The position numbers and the translations under genes were made by a program. Positions 26,083-38,193 of a stretch of 64,000 nucleotides of DNA are shown one piece after another. Every line of letters starts with the position of its first letter. Within the stretch, counting starts at the first letter, position 1. Below the pieces are notes generated by a model. It saw nothing but the letters and a program-made list of their open reading frames with translations. It did not search any database and had not been told where the DNA came from. Source of the DNA: Galerina marginata (lineage: Eukaryota; Basidiomycota; Agaricomycetes; Agaricales; Galerinaceae). The DNA is taken from the NCBI GenBank assembly GCA_023014335.1, contig JAECYW010000023.1:806001-870000 (forward strand), in the 5' to 3' direction.

Positions 26083-27198
26083 CTGAATGGGTCAGTCAAC
26101 GACAAGGACAACAAAGCCGAACTAGAAAGATGGGAAAAAGGTGGCCAGGCTTTGGGAGCAGAAACGCTTTATAGGCTTGAGGTGTGCCGAAAGACAAAAA
26201 CGGAGCGGTTTGCGGGGTTGATTCACGTCTAGTGAGCTAAGGTTCAGATTTGGAGGATATTCCCGGGAATCTACCAGGGGCCAAGAAGATTTTGCCATAT
26301 TTTGGGAGGATAAGATCAGAACGTGTTCACCTCGAGGCAGGCGCGGAAGAGTCAAATCTCAATCCAGGCGAACTCAACACCCGTGGGTAACGGTCCGGTC
26401 TCGTACCCTCAACCCAATCCCTGCTCGCAATCGCAAAAAAATTTATTGAATGGTAGTGATATCATTGTCGCCAGGGATTGACAACGTTAGTCGCCGATAG
26501 TGGTTTTACATTTTGACTTTTTATGAACGTTGCGTCCGATTTTCGAAAGTACGAGAGAAGACATAAATTAAAATCCTGGATCCTGCAGGGGTTTCGGCGC
26601 AAACGCGTACACGAATAAAGTAGTATGCCCTGATGCGCACAGTAATAGAATCCCAGCTGACTCGCAGCAAGGCGTGTCACCATGTGCATGTGGCTTTTGT
26701 CTTCAACTGGATGACTTGGCTGGCCGTCAAGGTTCGACTTGGATTTCTAAAGCACAGCACTCCAGTGCGCAATGAAAGGACACAGCCATTATCTAAATGA
26801 TATCTGTATGCCTTTGGAGCGAACAGTACAAGGCGCTTCAGTTCGGTCTGTTCATTGAGTCGTCAAGCATCAAAGAACAGTGATTCATGAACAAGATTAA
26901 CTCACAGGCGTATAATCGCGACTACAGCATTAGGCTCTGTCGCAGAGAGTACCCTACTGGGATCAGGGCAACTGGATTGATGGAGACTGTGGAAATGAAA
27001 TGTTCATCTGTAATTTTTTGTATGAACGTGAGTCCTCGTCCTCCGTAAATCCGGACATGCTCAGCTCTGATATGGTACTTGAACCCCAGGGATCTGGCCT
27101 AAGCACAAGGTCAACGATCGTAGTCAATAAGTCACGAGCAAGCAAGGTAGATTTTTTGATAGGTCAAGGCGACTTCGTGGGTGGACTCTGAAGCGGCA
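26083..27198. other. Intergenic, no gene seen
   Basis: About 1.1 kb. One minus-strand frame at 26963-27145 (containing STISELSMSGFTEDEDSR) looks protein-like but has no partner exon I could join. Nothing else supportable. Confidence 0.3.
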
Positions 27199-27430
27199 TT
27201 AGGTCAGTTCAATGAAGCTTCCTTTGTCCAGTTTGCAGAATAGTTGTAGGTTTCGGGATTCTTCTTCTAAGCGAGATCAGTTTCCCCAGGGCTCGACAGA
27301 TACACTTTCATACGTCCCAGAACAGATGTCATTGTCGCACATCTTGAGTGCAACTAACCTTTGACGACGAAAAGCAAGGCAGGCTCATCGAGTTGGCCGC
27401 CAATAGATGACATATCATCTCCGCGGCAAA
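27199..27430 (-). pseudogene. Coding remnant or 3' end of an unrecognised gene
   Basis: Two coding-like pieces join across a normal-looking intron: one ending at 27359 with DDMSSIGGQLDEPALLFVVK, and one from 27266 to the TAA at 27199 with EEESRNLQLFCKLDKGSFIE. The donor is G|GTTAGT and the acceptor CTTAG, and the reading frame is kept. No convincing upstream exon could be attached, because the frames at 27430-28250 are interrupted. It could be the tail of a decayed gene or of a real gene with an unusual structure. No family is recognised. Confidence 0.25.
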
Positions 27431-27510
27431 ATCAGCTCACCTTGTAATCCTAACAAGCTAGTCCGTGATTAAGAAGACAGAGGGTCAGAAAGCGAGGCAA
27501 CGAACCACTT

Positions 27511-27533
27511 AGGTCAGTCAAATCAACTGACCT
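27511..27533. repeat. Perfect 8-bp inverted repeat
   Basis: AGGTCAGT and ACTGACCT flank a 7-base spacer. Related AGGTCAGT-type words recur nearby (about 27201, and 27725-27745 on the other strand). They may be a regulator's half-sites or simply splice-donor-like words. Confidence 0.4.
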
Positions 27534-29347
27534 TGCGAACGTCTGGCTTAGGAGCCCTCTGGTCATGAGTGGATCAGCGGTCCTGAAGACGATTTTCACT
27601 GAGCATTAGGCGTGGATGTTTGGCCAAAATCGACCTGTATTTCGCAAGATCGTCGAAAATAACCAAACTTCCGGTCCGGCTCCTACAAAACAGACAGCGG
27701 TGCCTGTTAGTTGAGAATAAGAAAGTGACTGACTGACCTTGAACTGACCAATCCTCTTGCTTTGTACTAGACGTGTCGACACTGCTCGGCATAATCGCGG
27801 AAGTGATAAGTAAGACAAAAGTACCTGCGCAGCGCACTGGGAAAATATGGTCGAACAAAGAATGAAATCCCCCAAGGTCGAGGACGACATCATGTCACTT
27901 GAACAACTCTCGAAGTCGAAGGTTGAAGGAAATTCGCACTTGTGAAGAACATGAAAAGGAATTTGGAAGCCTGCCTGCAAGGCCTCACATGGCATTCGAA
28001 TAAAAAGAGATAAGCCCTGTTATATCCCTTTTGATTCCTGGAATAGTCAGATGAGAATTTCAAGGCAGGAGCAAGGCAAAAGTAGATGCGAGTGGTAGAA
28101 GATTCGGCAGCTTTCGAGCTTTGTTCGACCGTGAGAAACCGACCTCGGAAGGCGTCACGAGTCGGCCAAAAATATTCCGCGCTTGAAAGCTTGACGCGGG
28201 CGATTGCTCCGTTCAAGACCGTTCCAACCCATCTAAACCTCAAGATTCAAGGTTTAAAATTGGTACATATTGGAGCGGGAAGAGATCTAGACGTTCCATG
28301 GTCTGGGGTCTGTCTACTCAGCTTTTCTTTTGGCTATCATGATGGTCAAGCCGCTTTGGACCTCGCTGCCAGGGCCCAGTGGGCTTCGACTTGGTTCATG
28401 CTTACAATGTCGGCAGCTGACCCTAATTCCACTCTGCTACTGGCATGACTTGATTTGCTTGTTCCCAGAACCCGTTGTTCAATGGCTGGTGCTCTGCGAC
28501 CAATTGGTTCCTGTTTTTCCCTTGGGCCTCAAGTAAAAACTACCTTACGGGACTTTTTCAACTGTCCATCTGGATTGGCCATGGCTGTAAAGACGGGATC
28601 ACATTCTGCTCTGAGAAGTACTCAATTTGAATTACTTTTAAATTTGGCCGGACCAGCTCTACTAGTACTCGTAATCGAATTTTTCGAGTGCAACAACTCT
28701 AAGCGGAAAAGGAAATTGCGCCACAACATTTACAGTTCCGAGCTCTGGGGGCGTTTATCGGAAATACCGTCCCTTCCACGAGTTTATAAAATAAATCGAC
28801 GGTCTAAAAATCGCTTCTCCTAGTAAGGATGGATACAGTATTGAATAAACGCAAAATAAAAACCACTACGATGTCGGGATCATCTTGGGGCATCTTCAAC
28901 CAATCGACTTGTACGGTACCGGTTACACGTTGTACGATCGTCCACCGAGTATCATATGATCCAATACAACACAGAGCCGATATAGATATGATGTCAACTC
29001 GTCTTCCTCCAAAAGGCGGGCAGATGGCATCAGAGTGTACTCTATTAAAACACGGAGGAGTCACTCGTAAGCCCGGAGAATTCGAACCTTCGGGCATGGC
29101 AATGGGGAAAGACTGGTTTTAGACGCAGTGGGCACGACTGTGTGATGGCATACGTATCTATTGCGAACTGCGGATGTCCATGGGGTGATGGTGATAGCTG
29201 ATAGATGGGGGAGGTGAGAGTATCTGATTATCGTTTTGCGAAGTCCGAGAGTATTGAATAAGTGTCAGGCCACCCGGACCAGGTCAAATGACATACGACC
29301 TATGAGCGAAGGGAAGTGAAATAGCAGTGGTGCCGATCATTAGACGC
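27534..29347. other. Intergenic, no supportable gene
   Basis: 1.8 kb. Minus-strand frames around 27570-28000 are open but conflict with each other, and 28250-29340 shows nothing recognisable. No tRNA or repeat is seen. Confidence 0.3.
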
Positions 29348-30101
29348 TCATACTAGTATACCATGTCCAAGTATAACAGCGACGGCGGTGATGTGCAAAC
29401 TCAAAAGCCCGGGTCCGTAATGGGACGACGAAGAATGAGGACGGTCGGAGATATCTGGTAAAGTATCTGTCTGAGAGGGGTTACTGACCAAGGCGGTAGG
29501 TACCACATCGGTAGATGAAGCAGAGGCAGTTCCCGTTACAATTGAGCTCGTGCTCGATCCAGAAAGTGCCATCTCCGTCGATGACCCTCCCAATTGAACG
29601 GACACCTGACTCAGAAGCTCCGTCTGGGTCGCAGTATTGCCTTGGGCGACGATCGTGCACACTGCAAATTTGCTTTCCAAAAAGGTGCACCTTTCTCCGA
29701 CGGTGAAGTGTGCCCTAGAGTTGGCATACGTCAGTGAAGCATCGTTGGGACCTTCAACAAGTGTAGCTATTTAAAAGGCGTCATGAATTCTTTGCCTCCC
29801 GAGAACGCCAAACTTAATGTCCCACTTACCGGTTCCAAAAAAGTCTGCGTAGCTCGACGTGTCTGTCGCGGCGACTCTGCCTTGTTGCAGTGCCCAGGTC
29901 GTGCGCCCATCTGATCCGACCCCTATCAGGTCAGCGCTTATGGGCTGTGGGTCAAATCCGGGGATATACAAAGAAGTCGTAAGCTGAGAGCGAGCCTCAA
30001 TCACTGCACGAGAATCGAAAGCATTTCAATTATACGAACGAGACTTAGGAATGGAAACGAGACTCACCGGCAAGAGCAAGAGTGATTAACAAGGCTCGCA
30101 T
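29348..30101 (-). CDS. Secreted, probably GPI-anchored protein
   Basis: Three exons, 30101-30068, 30003-29830 and 29766-29348, encode 208 aa. The start MRALLITLALAVIEARS is a short signal peptide. The mature domain contains IPGFDPQPISADLIGVG, GRTTWALQQG and GPNDASLTYANS, with one cysteine pair (GERCTF and AVCTIV), then a Ser/Thr-rich stalk. The C-terminus GPGLLSLHITAVAVILGHG is hydrophobic right to the end with no basic tail, the mark of a GPI-attachment signal. The layout resembles many agaric cell-surface proteins of unknown function with a short beta-rich domain plus a stalk. No catalytic residues are apparent. The first exon is only 34 nt, so the start depends on the splice at 30067/30004, whose consensus ends are good. 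Confidence 0.75.
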
Positions 30102-30631
30102 CGTATGTATGTGGCAGTTGGCACGAGAGCTAGAAGTTTTTCCGTCGAAAATGACTCGGAAATGAGTTTTACACATATACGAGCAGTTCAACGCATCGAA
30201 AACCTTCCAACAGCCACATCCTCGTTGTTTCAGTGAGTAATGCCCACTTGGCATCCTTGGCTTCATTATAGCAAGTCCGCGCCACAGCGCCAAATACACG
30301 TGTAGAGTGCTGCGCTGTTACCCAGTTATAATTAATTCTAAACATATACAATGGCATGGTGTAACAAGATCTATTGCAAAAAATGCTGGGCAGTATGATT
30401 ATGACAAAATAAGGACCATGTACGATGACTCTGTAACATACCAAAAACTTTAGCTTCATAATAATGGTAGACATATAGGTAAGAAGAAAATACAATATGA
30501 GGTCATTACCAGATATAGCCGGTGTAGAACAAATAACGGGAGAGGCGTCGGCAGCGGCGATGAGGATACAACATGAATGGTGGATGAAGGATGCGATACA
30601 ACTACAAACAACAAGTCCGTTTCGTTTTTCG
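30102..30631. other. Intergenic, promoter of the secreted protein
   Basis: 530 AT-rich bases between the GPI-type protein start and the stop of the transcription factor. No RNA gene or repeat is seen. Confidence 0.4.
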
Positions 30632-33600
30632 TTATGAATCGAGCTTGATCCCCGATTCTTTCCTTGAATTGTCGAAGGCTGCATTAATACTGGTCTGGGT
30701 GAGCGTGTTGAGGCCCATAGATCCCGCTCGGCCAGGAGTGTTGGCCCCAGATTGTATAGGCGAGAGACCGAAGCGCGGCGTAATCAGACCACTGCCTCCA
30801 GCCCCGAACACAAAGCCACCGCTCAGACCATCCATGTTATTGTACCCTGCGAGATTTAAAAAAATAAGCAACTTGCTAGAGAGAGGATAAAGAAATAATC
30901 GCACCTGGAACGAGCATGCTATCCCAGAAGCCACTACTCAGGATATTCTCCATGGTAAGTGCTCCCATGCTATCTTCCGACGGGGCAGGCGCCATCGTAG
31001 GAGGGAAAGTAGACATGTCCGCAACCGGACCCATCTCACTCTCGAACTGGAACTCGTTGAGGAGATACGGACCCTCCCCGTAATTCGTCTGTTGACCGTA
31101 ACTGCTAGGGGTATGGGTGTCGCCTTGGGTGTCGTTGATCTGTTCGCCGTCGAGGCTTCCGACCTTGTCATCACCGTTAACCAAATTGGCAGGCGGGTCG
31201 AGTTTGGCTGAAATGAGAGCGCGAAGGAAGCCGCTGTACAGAGCAGGCGTATGAAGAGGGTTTGCAGCGATATTGTCAAGAACGTCGGCGACGTCTCGGA
31301 CGAGAGTGAGGGTTGACTGTTCGTTATCCAGGAAAGCTTGAAATTCTGGACGGACAAGCTGGAATGTTTGGTAAGAAACACGGCAAAATATAGAGCATAA
31401 ATTTAGACGGACCTTCAACAAGCTCAGAACGGCGTATGACGTCTGAACAAAGTGCGAGTCCGGAGAGTACTTCATGTATCCGCTAGGCCCGAGGTTATCG
31501 CGAACGAGTGTAGCACAAGTATGTGCCGACGAGTGAACACGAGCAAAGAAATGGCCAATGTCCAATGGGGCGCGCTCCAGGGCATTTTGCAACCCGAATG
31601 AGTTTAGGACCAACATGGCGTAGTTGTAGTAAAACTCGGAAATCATCTTCTTGTACTCTATGGGAGACGAATCACCACGATCACGCAAGGCAGTTGGAGG
31701 ACAAAGGTAAGCAAGCTTCAACGCGATTATAGCCCAAAACACTCACCATCCCATACCCGTTGGTCGACCCATTGTTGCTTCCAAGCCTGAAGCTGCGACT
31801 CGAAGGTCTTGATGACGAGGAGATAATCGCACTGGACATGCAGCCCAGACGGAGAGTCGGTTCCGCTGTGGAGGAACTCCAGACTCCGCGAAAGGATCCG
31901 TTGAAGTTCCTGAGATTGGTTTAATTTTAGCACGAGCTAAAAATCAATAGGCGGAAAAAGAGAACGAACCGCGTACGCTGCCAATGATGCGTCTGACGGG
32001 TTCGCCACAGGAGAAGAGTACCATTCAGAGGTATGTCTGATAATGTAACTAGAGACGTGCACGCGTTAGCGAAAAGTTCTCCCGACGATGAAAGCAAAAT
32101 GTGTATACTCACTCTTCTTTCACTGAGCTTGGCTTTCCCATCTGCGCGCTGAAACTCCGGTCGAGGCAGAAACACAAGATCCAGGTTCTCTCTCGGTTGT
32201 GCACCTCAAGGTCACGAGTGCGGCCTTCCTGTGTATCTTGACTTGTGACGGCTGTCTTGCGATGAAGATTGAGGTCAGTGGCCATTCTGCGCCGCGCAGT
32301 GTCAATATCTGTGATACATCGGAGATTGAGGATATATTTACCTGATAGCCATGCCTAGAAGAAACCATGTTTTGTCTTGCTCATAGCGTTCAACAGCCCC
32401 GCATCCCCATAAGGAAAGAAGAAGGTAGGCTTGTACTATTTCTACAGATTTGTAGCCTTTCGCGGGAACGGAAAAAGCTAGCCTCTTTGCAAGCTCGGTC
32501 AATCTTGGGTGCAAATCTGGCTTGGCAGTATAAAACTTGCTGGCTATCGAACAGACTGAAAGCGATGAAATTGGTTTCCTTGAAGTCAAAAAAAAAAAAA
32601 GGATGGACATACTGGTCGTTAACAAGAAAGGGGATCGCGAACAGACCAGAGATGGGGTGTGGAAGTTGCGGTCCAATAGGTTGCAGTGCATCTAAAGATA
32701 AAAGATGGGTCAGAACACGCTGGAAGCGGAAGGAAAAATCAGATTAACATGTATATGGTCAAAATAGCTGAACGAAGTCATCAGAGATGTTCCATGAATA
32801 AGTGTTGGTGGGAAGAGCATACATATTGAATAACGCAACAACTTCTTCAGTTGTCACAAAGCTGAGCATCTCCGGTTGGACCTGACGTTCAATAAACAAC
32901 CTGCGAAGCGGCAGGATGGTCATGGGTCCTAGGAGTAAAATTGATTGAGATGGGATATCAAAGAGAGTATTAACAACATACCGGGCTTGAAGTAATTGTC
33001 GCTGGCAACTCCAACTTTGGGGTTTTCGCCAGTAGATTGCCTTGCGACCATCGCACTAGGATTAGAGGCCTGAGCTCGTCGGTTCGCGAGACTCGCTTCA
33101 GCAAGCAACCCGAGTGGATTTAGGGCATTGTCTGGCAAAGAATGGAGTTTTGGTGATCCTGGAGGGTGTTGAAGTTTCGAGGGTTGTTGATGATAAGCGG
33201 AGGTGGAGGTGGATGGAGGTGGCGACGGTGATGCGGCGAGCAGGGCTTGAGTACCAACTGTCTGAGCTGAAGGCGAAGGTGACCGGGAAATCATCCCTGA
33301 CGCGATACTCGGGTTACCGATTGATCGTAAAACAGTGTCCAACGTTCGCTCCATCTTGCGAAGAGACCGTGTTAAAATTTCGTGTTTCCTGGACAGTTAT
33401 GAGCATGGCGGAAATAGAGGGAAAAGGTCAAAATATGTACTTGGACGATCGCTTTCCTCTGTTGGACTCTTCGAATATGCATTCGTGATTTCCCGACAAG
33501 CAGCGTTTACAAGGGGGGCCTTGTTCAGCTCCGACGCACTTCATTTTGAGACGCCTGCAGACTGTGCACGCGCTAAAAGTGGGTTAGTGATGGTTACCGG

Positions 33601-34122
33601 AGCTTCGGAGGGAAGGGGAACGTACCGAGATCCTCGAGTTGGTTTTGCTTTCACCTCCTCCTTCTCTGCAGCCGGACTCTGGACATCCGATTCATCATCC
33701 TTGCGAGCCTTCTTCCTGCTCTCGTTCATGGAGATCGAGGAAGAGGGACGTTTTCCGTTTACGTTAGAGGAAGACGAGGGATACATATGTTCGGTTGGGG
33801 GAGTTCCAATTGTGTCCGATCCTTGAGAAGAAGGCGAAGAGTAATTCGGAGGTAAAGATAGGTGCTGTGGAATATGTGCGGGGTGGTGTTGTTGGTAACT
33901 TGAGTAATAGGGCGGGTAGAGAGCAAGTGCAGGGTCAATTGGTATTGAGGGTGAGGGGGGCGGTTGCATGGACTGTGACATAGAATGGTCGTTGTGCATT
34001 GAAAAGTCCTGGTGGTGGGGAATATGTAAGTGATCAGGATAGGACAGGGATGGGAAGTATTGCGGTTGCGGGGCGTAGGGAGATGAATAAGCATAGGGTG
34101 ATGGCGGCATCACGGAGCGCAT
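30632..34122 (-). CDS. Zn2Cys6 transcription factor with fungal TF domain (PrtT-like)
   Basis: Thirteen exons: 34122-33626, 33572-33441, 33388-32982, 32928-32823, 32767-32749, 32691-32613, 32555-32342, 32286-32113, 32048-31970, 31909-31747, 31657-31413, 31358-30905 and 30846-30632, encoding 927 aa. After a disordered N-terminus and a basic stretch (NESRKKARKDDE) comes the binuclear zinc cluster at residues 168-197 (CTVCRRLKMKC, then CKRCLSGNHEC), followed by a short linker with YEILTRS or KHEILTRSLRKMERTLDTV as dimerisation helix. The middle homology region includes HTPSLVCSRSPFLLTTICS, FYTAKPDLHP and MATDLNLHRK, the pattern I know from fungal factors annotated as PrtT-like protease activators. 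The C-terminus is acidic then Gly-rich. Target genes are unknown. Exon 5 has just 19 nt, and the start could instead be the next ATG, four codons on. Confidence 0.88.
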
Positions 34123-37100
34123 GCTGGAGAAGGATGCCAGTTTGTGACAGCAACAACGGCTTGCGCTCGTTGGACAAAGTGCACCAAGGTGGTAGCAAGG
34201 CGATTGCAGCTACCTAGCTATCCCTTATAAAACTAGAAAAGCGAACAACTCACGTGTATATAAAATCGCCCTTTTTGATGTTTACGAAAAGGCGACACTA
34301 TGGTTCGCGTGGCGCTAGGAGTGTGAGTTGGGAATCTGCGAACCAGAGTGAGAAAGCGCTTGAGAATGGAATAGAAAGAATGACAAGATACTGCAAGATT
34401 TCAGATTCCTCGTTTAGCGAAAAAAACTTACACGGTCGACAGAAACGAAGCTCGGAGGCTGATGAGACTGGATTCCACAATGCTGCACCGAGATTGGGGA
34501 CTCGACCCACGGACGCCCCACAAATGCAGAATACCAGATCTGCAACTCTGATGTCTCTTGAGGGCTCGAGGAAAACCAGATCTCCAGTCACAGTCACCGG
34601 AGAACAAATTACTTGTTGTCACACTCTACCCCTGTATTTTATGACCGTCTCCCTCGTGGACGGCTCAGCCACAGCGGTCCAGCGAGCGTAATGCGCATCG
34701 CTCTCCTGCCAGGCCACTGACTTGGGTCACCTCTAAAACTACTGGCTACGGTACCTATAAGCCGTCTTCTTTTTTTAAAGCACTTATCCTCAGCTCTATT
34801 TTTCTCGCGCCCGACAGAATGGGCATACAAATCCTGGCTCTACCATAAAGTGCGTTTAAAGGTGCTTCTATTTTAAGGTCCTGTTCACTTCACGGATAAT
34901 GATGATAATATCAAGTTTTTGGAACCGAGACGCATGCAGCCGACATGACATATTCGGCCAGGAATATATCGTTTCTGCGACTTTGGATCTGTGTCAAGGT
35001 CCGAACCGTGACGCTCAACTTATCTGCGGCCTGCCTAAGTTCGTTGAACACAGTGCGCTGATTAACGGTCCCGGTGACGGAAGGAATCGATGGCGAACAC
35101 TTGAAGACCGAATCCTAAAGTCCGCGTCCTGCCTTGCCATAAGGATGGGCTTGGATCCTCATCGACCACTCCTACGGAATTTGTGCAAGATTGGAATCGA
35201 AACAGGAATAGCGATCAAGCAAAGAAATCACATCAACGTCGAAAGGTTTGCCTTTTTTTCACCTTCGAAAAGTAGACCGCAGGGCTAAAACAATGTTACC
35301 GACAGGAATTCCTCTGACATTCTTCTCTTGGGAGGGTGATTGTGCACTGTGCCCCGTTTCGAAGGTGGTACTTATCAAACAACCTATATGTCACCCAGTT
35401 ATGAGTGTCCTGCTGACTTGGGTTTTTAATCAAAGTGTCTTTACCTTGGATTCGACCTCGAGGTCGAGGACAAACCGGACTTCCTATAATGGGAGAACTC
35501 GTACCATGGGAAGCTCTCTGTTGTCCTACACGCCAAATAACATACATCGGTATCCAATTATCGACCCCGAATTTGATCAACTGTCCTAATTAGAGCAGTA
35601 AGGCATATGTGCTCGCCTGCCTTCACTTTCCATGATCACATTTGTCTTCCCACAGTTAATCCTTGCCACTTGGACTTGGAATGGATACAAACCCGCAAAC
35701 CCCAAGTTGTTGAAAAGTCAAAATATAGAGGTCGGCGCAAATTCGTTCATAGCTCCTCAACAAAGCTTGATTGGTCAGATTGGTTTATAATTGGTAATAA
35801 GCTTACGCAGTTTTGCCTTGACAAACGAGTCATAGGGAAGGGATCTGCGCCGGGCGAAAATGCGCAACAGAACAATTCCCCTTTCTCTGGCTGTCTGGCA
35901 CTTGGGCCAACTGCCAGGTTGGCCAGAGCGTGTCTTCCCCAAGCCAAGCACGCTGGTAAGCACACCCATACCAGCCCAAAAAATCCCCAGTGATACCTCC
36001 TGCCGTGTTTGGGACCGTACATCGATGCCCCTTGATCATTGATGTCAACTTCAAGCGCTGTTCCTCGTAACTTATAATCGGCTGGCCGTCGACTTCGTTA
36101 TGTTCACCGCCCTGTCAATCGAAGGGCTTGGAACCCTAGCGGCAAGTAACACTATGTCATCTCTCAAACGAAACAGGTCTACCATTTTTACAGGGTCTCA
36201 AATACGACAGCTCTAAATCAGGCGTATTCCTCGATTCTACTCCGCCGTGCCGCTTTTTTGCATATTTACCTGGTGTCTTCACATCTACATGATCATGATG
36301 ACTGGCTCACTTCTCCTGTGAACGACCTCATTTTTTTGAGCTCCTACAATAAACCAGCTAACGGATGGGAGTGTATTTAACCGAATCCCGAACGCCTCTG
36401 GCCTGGAACATCGCCAGTTTTGCATGTCCACCTTTTTGGACGCGAAGCACTGGAGGCCGCTGGCCCCATGTGGTGCAATTATATACTTCAATTGCAGAAG
36501 AAAAAAATCGCAAACAAAAAAGATTAAACCAATGAACGCCGTCCGAACGACGGGCCAGCCTCGCCTGTTGTTATCTATCGCCTTTTGCCTTGCATCAAGT
36601 CTACGGTGTTATGTACCAAACTTTGCTCGGGTACATCTCCATATCGTCCCGCCCTCCGTACTCTGCATCATATGGTAATCATCTATTTATCAATCCCATT
36701 TTCGTTCGCGAAAATCATTCCTGCCAATCAGAGGCGAAGTTTACTGGAATACCGTAGAGGCAATGTCCATGAAAACAAGGTTGACATTACCCTAATTCGC
36801 TCAGAATTGTTGTTTTTTTTATACATTCAACTCCTTGGCACATGCCAGTTCGTTCATGCCAGTATTCGCCTGCCCAAAGAAGATCGGGTGGCATCTCACG
36901 TTGATAACTGGCATCCTGGTAATAATTGCGTATCTTGACATCGTCGCATGGTGTCGCTATTCTGAATCTTTGTTTTTCAGCTGTGGAGTGTCACTGAACT
37001 ATGAGGACTCTTCAAACATAATTTTATAACCTGTTACCTAAATTTCACTGCCTCTCCGAAGTTTGTGCATGCATGCTCCACTTACGGTCGAACAACTTAG

Positions 37101-38193
37101 ACGACATTTGCCCAACGTTGCATAGTAGGAACGCGCACAGTGCCTGACGAGCTGTGAGCTCGACCTGCTTTTGACAGGGCGGGCTATTTTTGCCTCGCGC
37201 CAAGGCGGCATTGCCCAAAATAGGCATCTCCAAGCTCCAGGCTACGTCCCGGGAGTCCGAGGCCATTCTCCTTCAGGATTATCGCAAAGAAAACAGTTTT
37301 ACGAAAGAAACCCTTCTGCTTCGTCTGAAGAATTTTCGTAAACCATTAACTAGCTAGTTATCATCGACAACGCCATTTCTGGACGATATTTTTGATACAT
37401 CTCACGTCAAGAAAAGGCTTAACTTGAAATGGCCTTTATGACCATGTGCAGTCGCTGCGGTGCGACTGAGACGTATCTTTACTCTCTACAATAACACGCA
37501 GAAAGTTCAAAATAATTCTATTGACCTGATGGGCAAAGGCAAAGATCCAAATTGTCATGGTCGCGTGTGCAAATGAAGTCACAGTGGGACCTGTCGTTTC
37601 TTTAATTAACATTTTTTGATCTTATTTACCTGTAGTCGAGAGGGCGATATTTTAAGACACTAAGGATTGGCGGTGGGTTATTCGAGGATAGTTTTGAAAA
37701 AACAAGAAATTTTGCTAATTAATTTGGTGCGTCGTCATCACGCAACTCAGAGTTGAATGAACCTGTTACAATTTAGAATGACCTCGTTTTCTGAATACTT
37801 GTCGCCTATATTTTTTGTTCGTCCATCTTACAAATGATTTCCCTTGACGATCATAAGCACTTGATATTTCTTATCAGGAGCACCCAGCGTACCTGTCACT
37901 TTTCTGGTGGGAATGAGGGCACCGCGAGAGGAAACCCCGTCCTATTATTTATTCTAAATGGTCGACGACTATGCAGTCTGAAAAAGATAACGGGCAACTT
38001 CGACCATGCGTCTTTTTTCCAACTCGACTCTTGAATAGGAGAGTGGAGGATATGCAAGACCGGGCCGCCAGATGAACGGAGAAGCATCCAAGTAGGCTGT
38101 GCCGTCGTTATTTGTGGGTAAGTTTGAGATAAGAAATCAGAGGAGAATCAGATGGTGGAGAGGCGATAAGCCCTGGAACTGATTACTGCATCG
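34123..38193. other. Gene-poor stretch, no supportable gene
   Basis: 4.1 kb. A 74-codon minus-strand frame at 37045-37266 contains QVELTARQALCAFLLCN, faintly like the start of a poly(ADP-ribose) glycohydrolase domain, but no matching downstream exon was found. A tRNA-like T-arm on the minus strand near 34490-34530 lacks a pairing 5' acceptor arm. Polypurine and AT-rich tracts are common. The first 200 bases should contain the transcription factor promoter. Confidence 0.35.

Noticed and set aside
29069..29092. Palindromic GAATTCGAACC region that resembles a T arm
   Set aside because: Neither strand supplies an anticodon arm or acceptor stem around it.
34420..34540. tRNA-Leu-like stretch on the minus strand with a T-arm-like GTGGGTCGAGTCCCC
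   Set aside because: The 5' acceptor arm that should pair with the 3' end cannot be found at the right distance and the anticodon loop has the wrong length.
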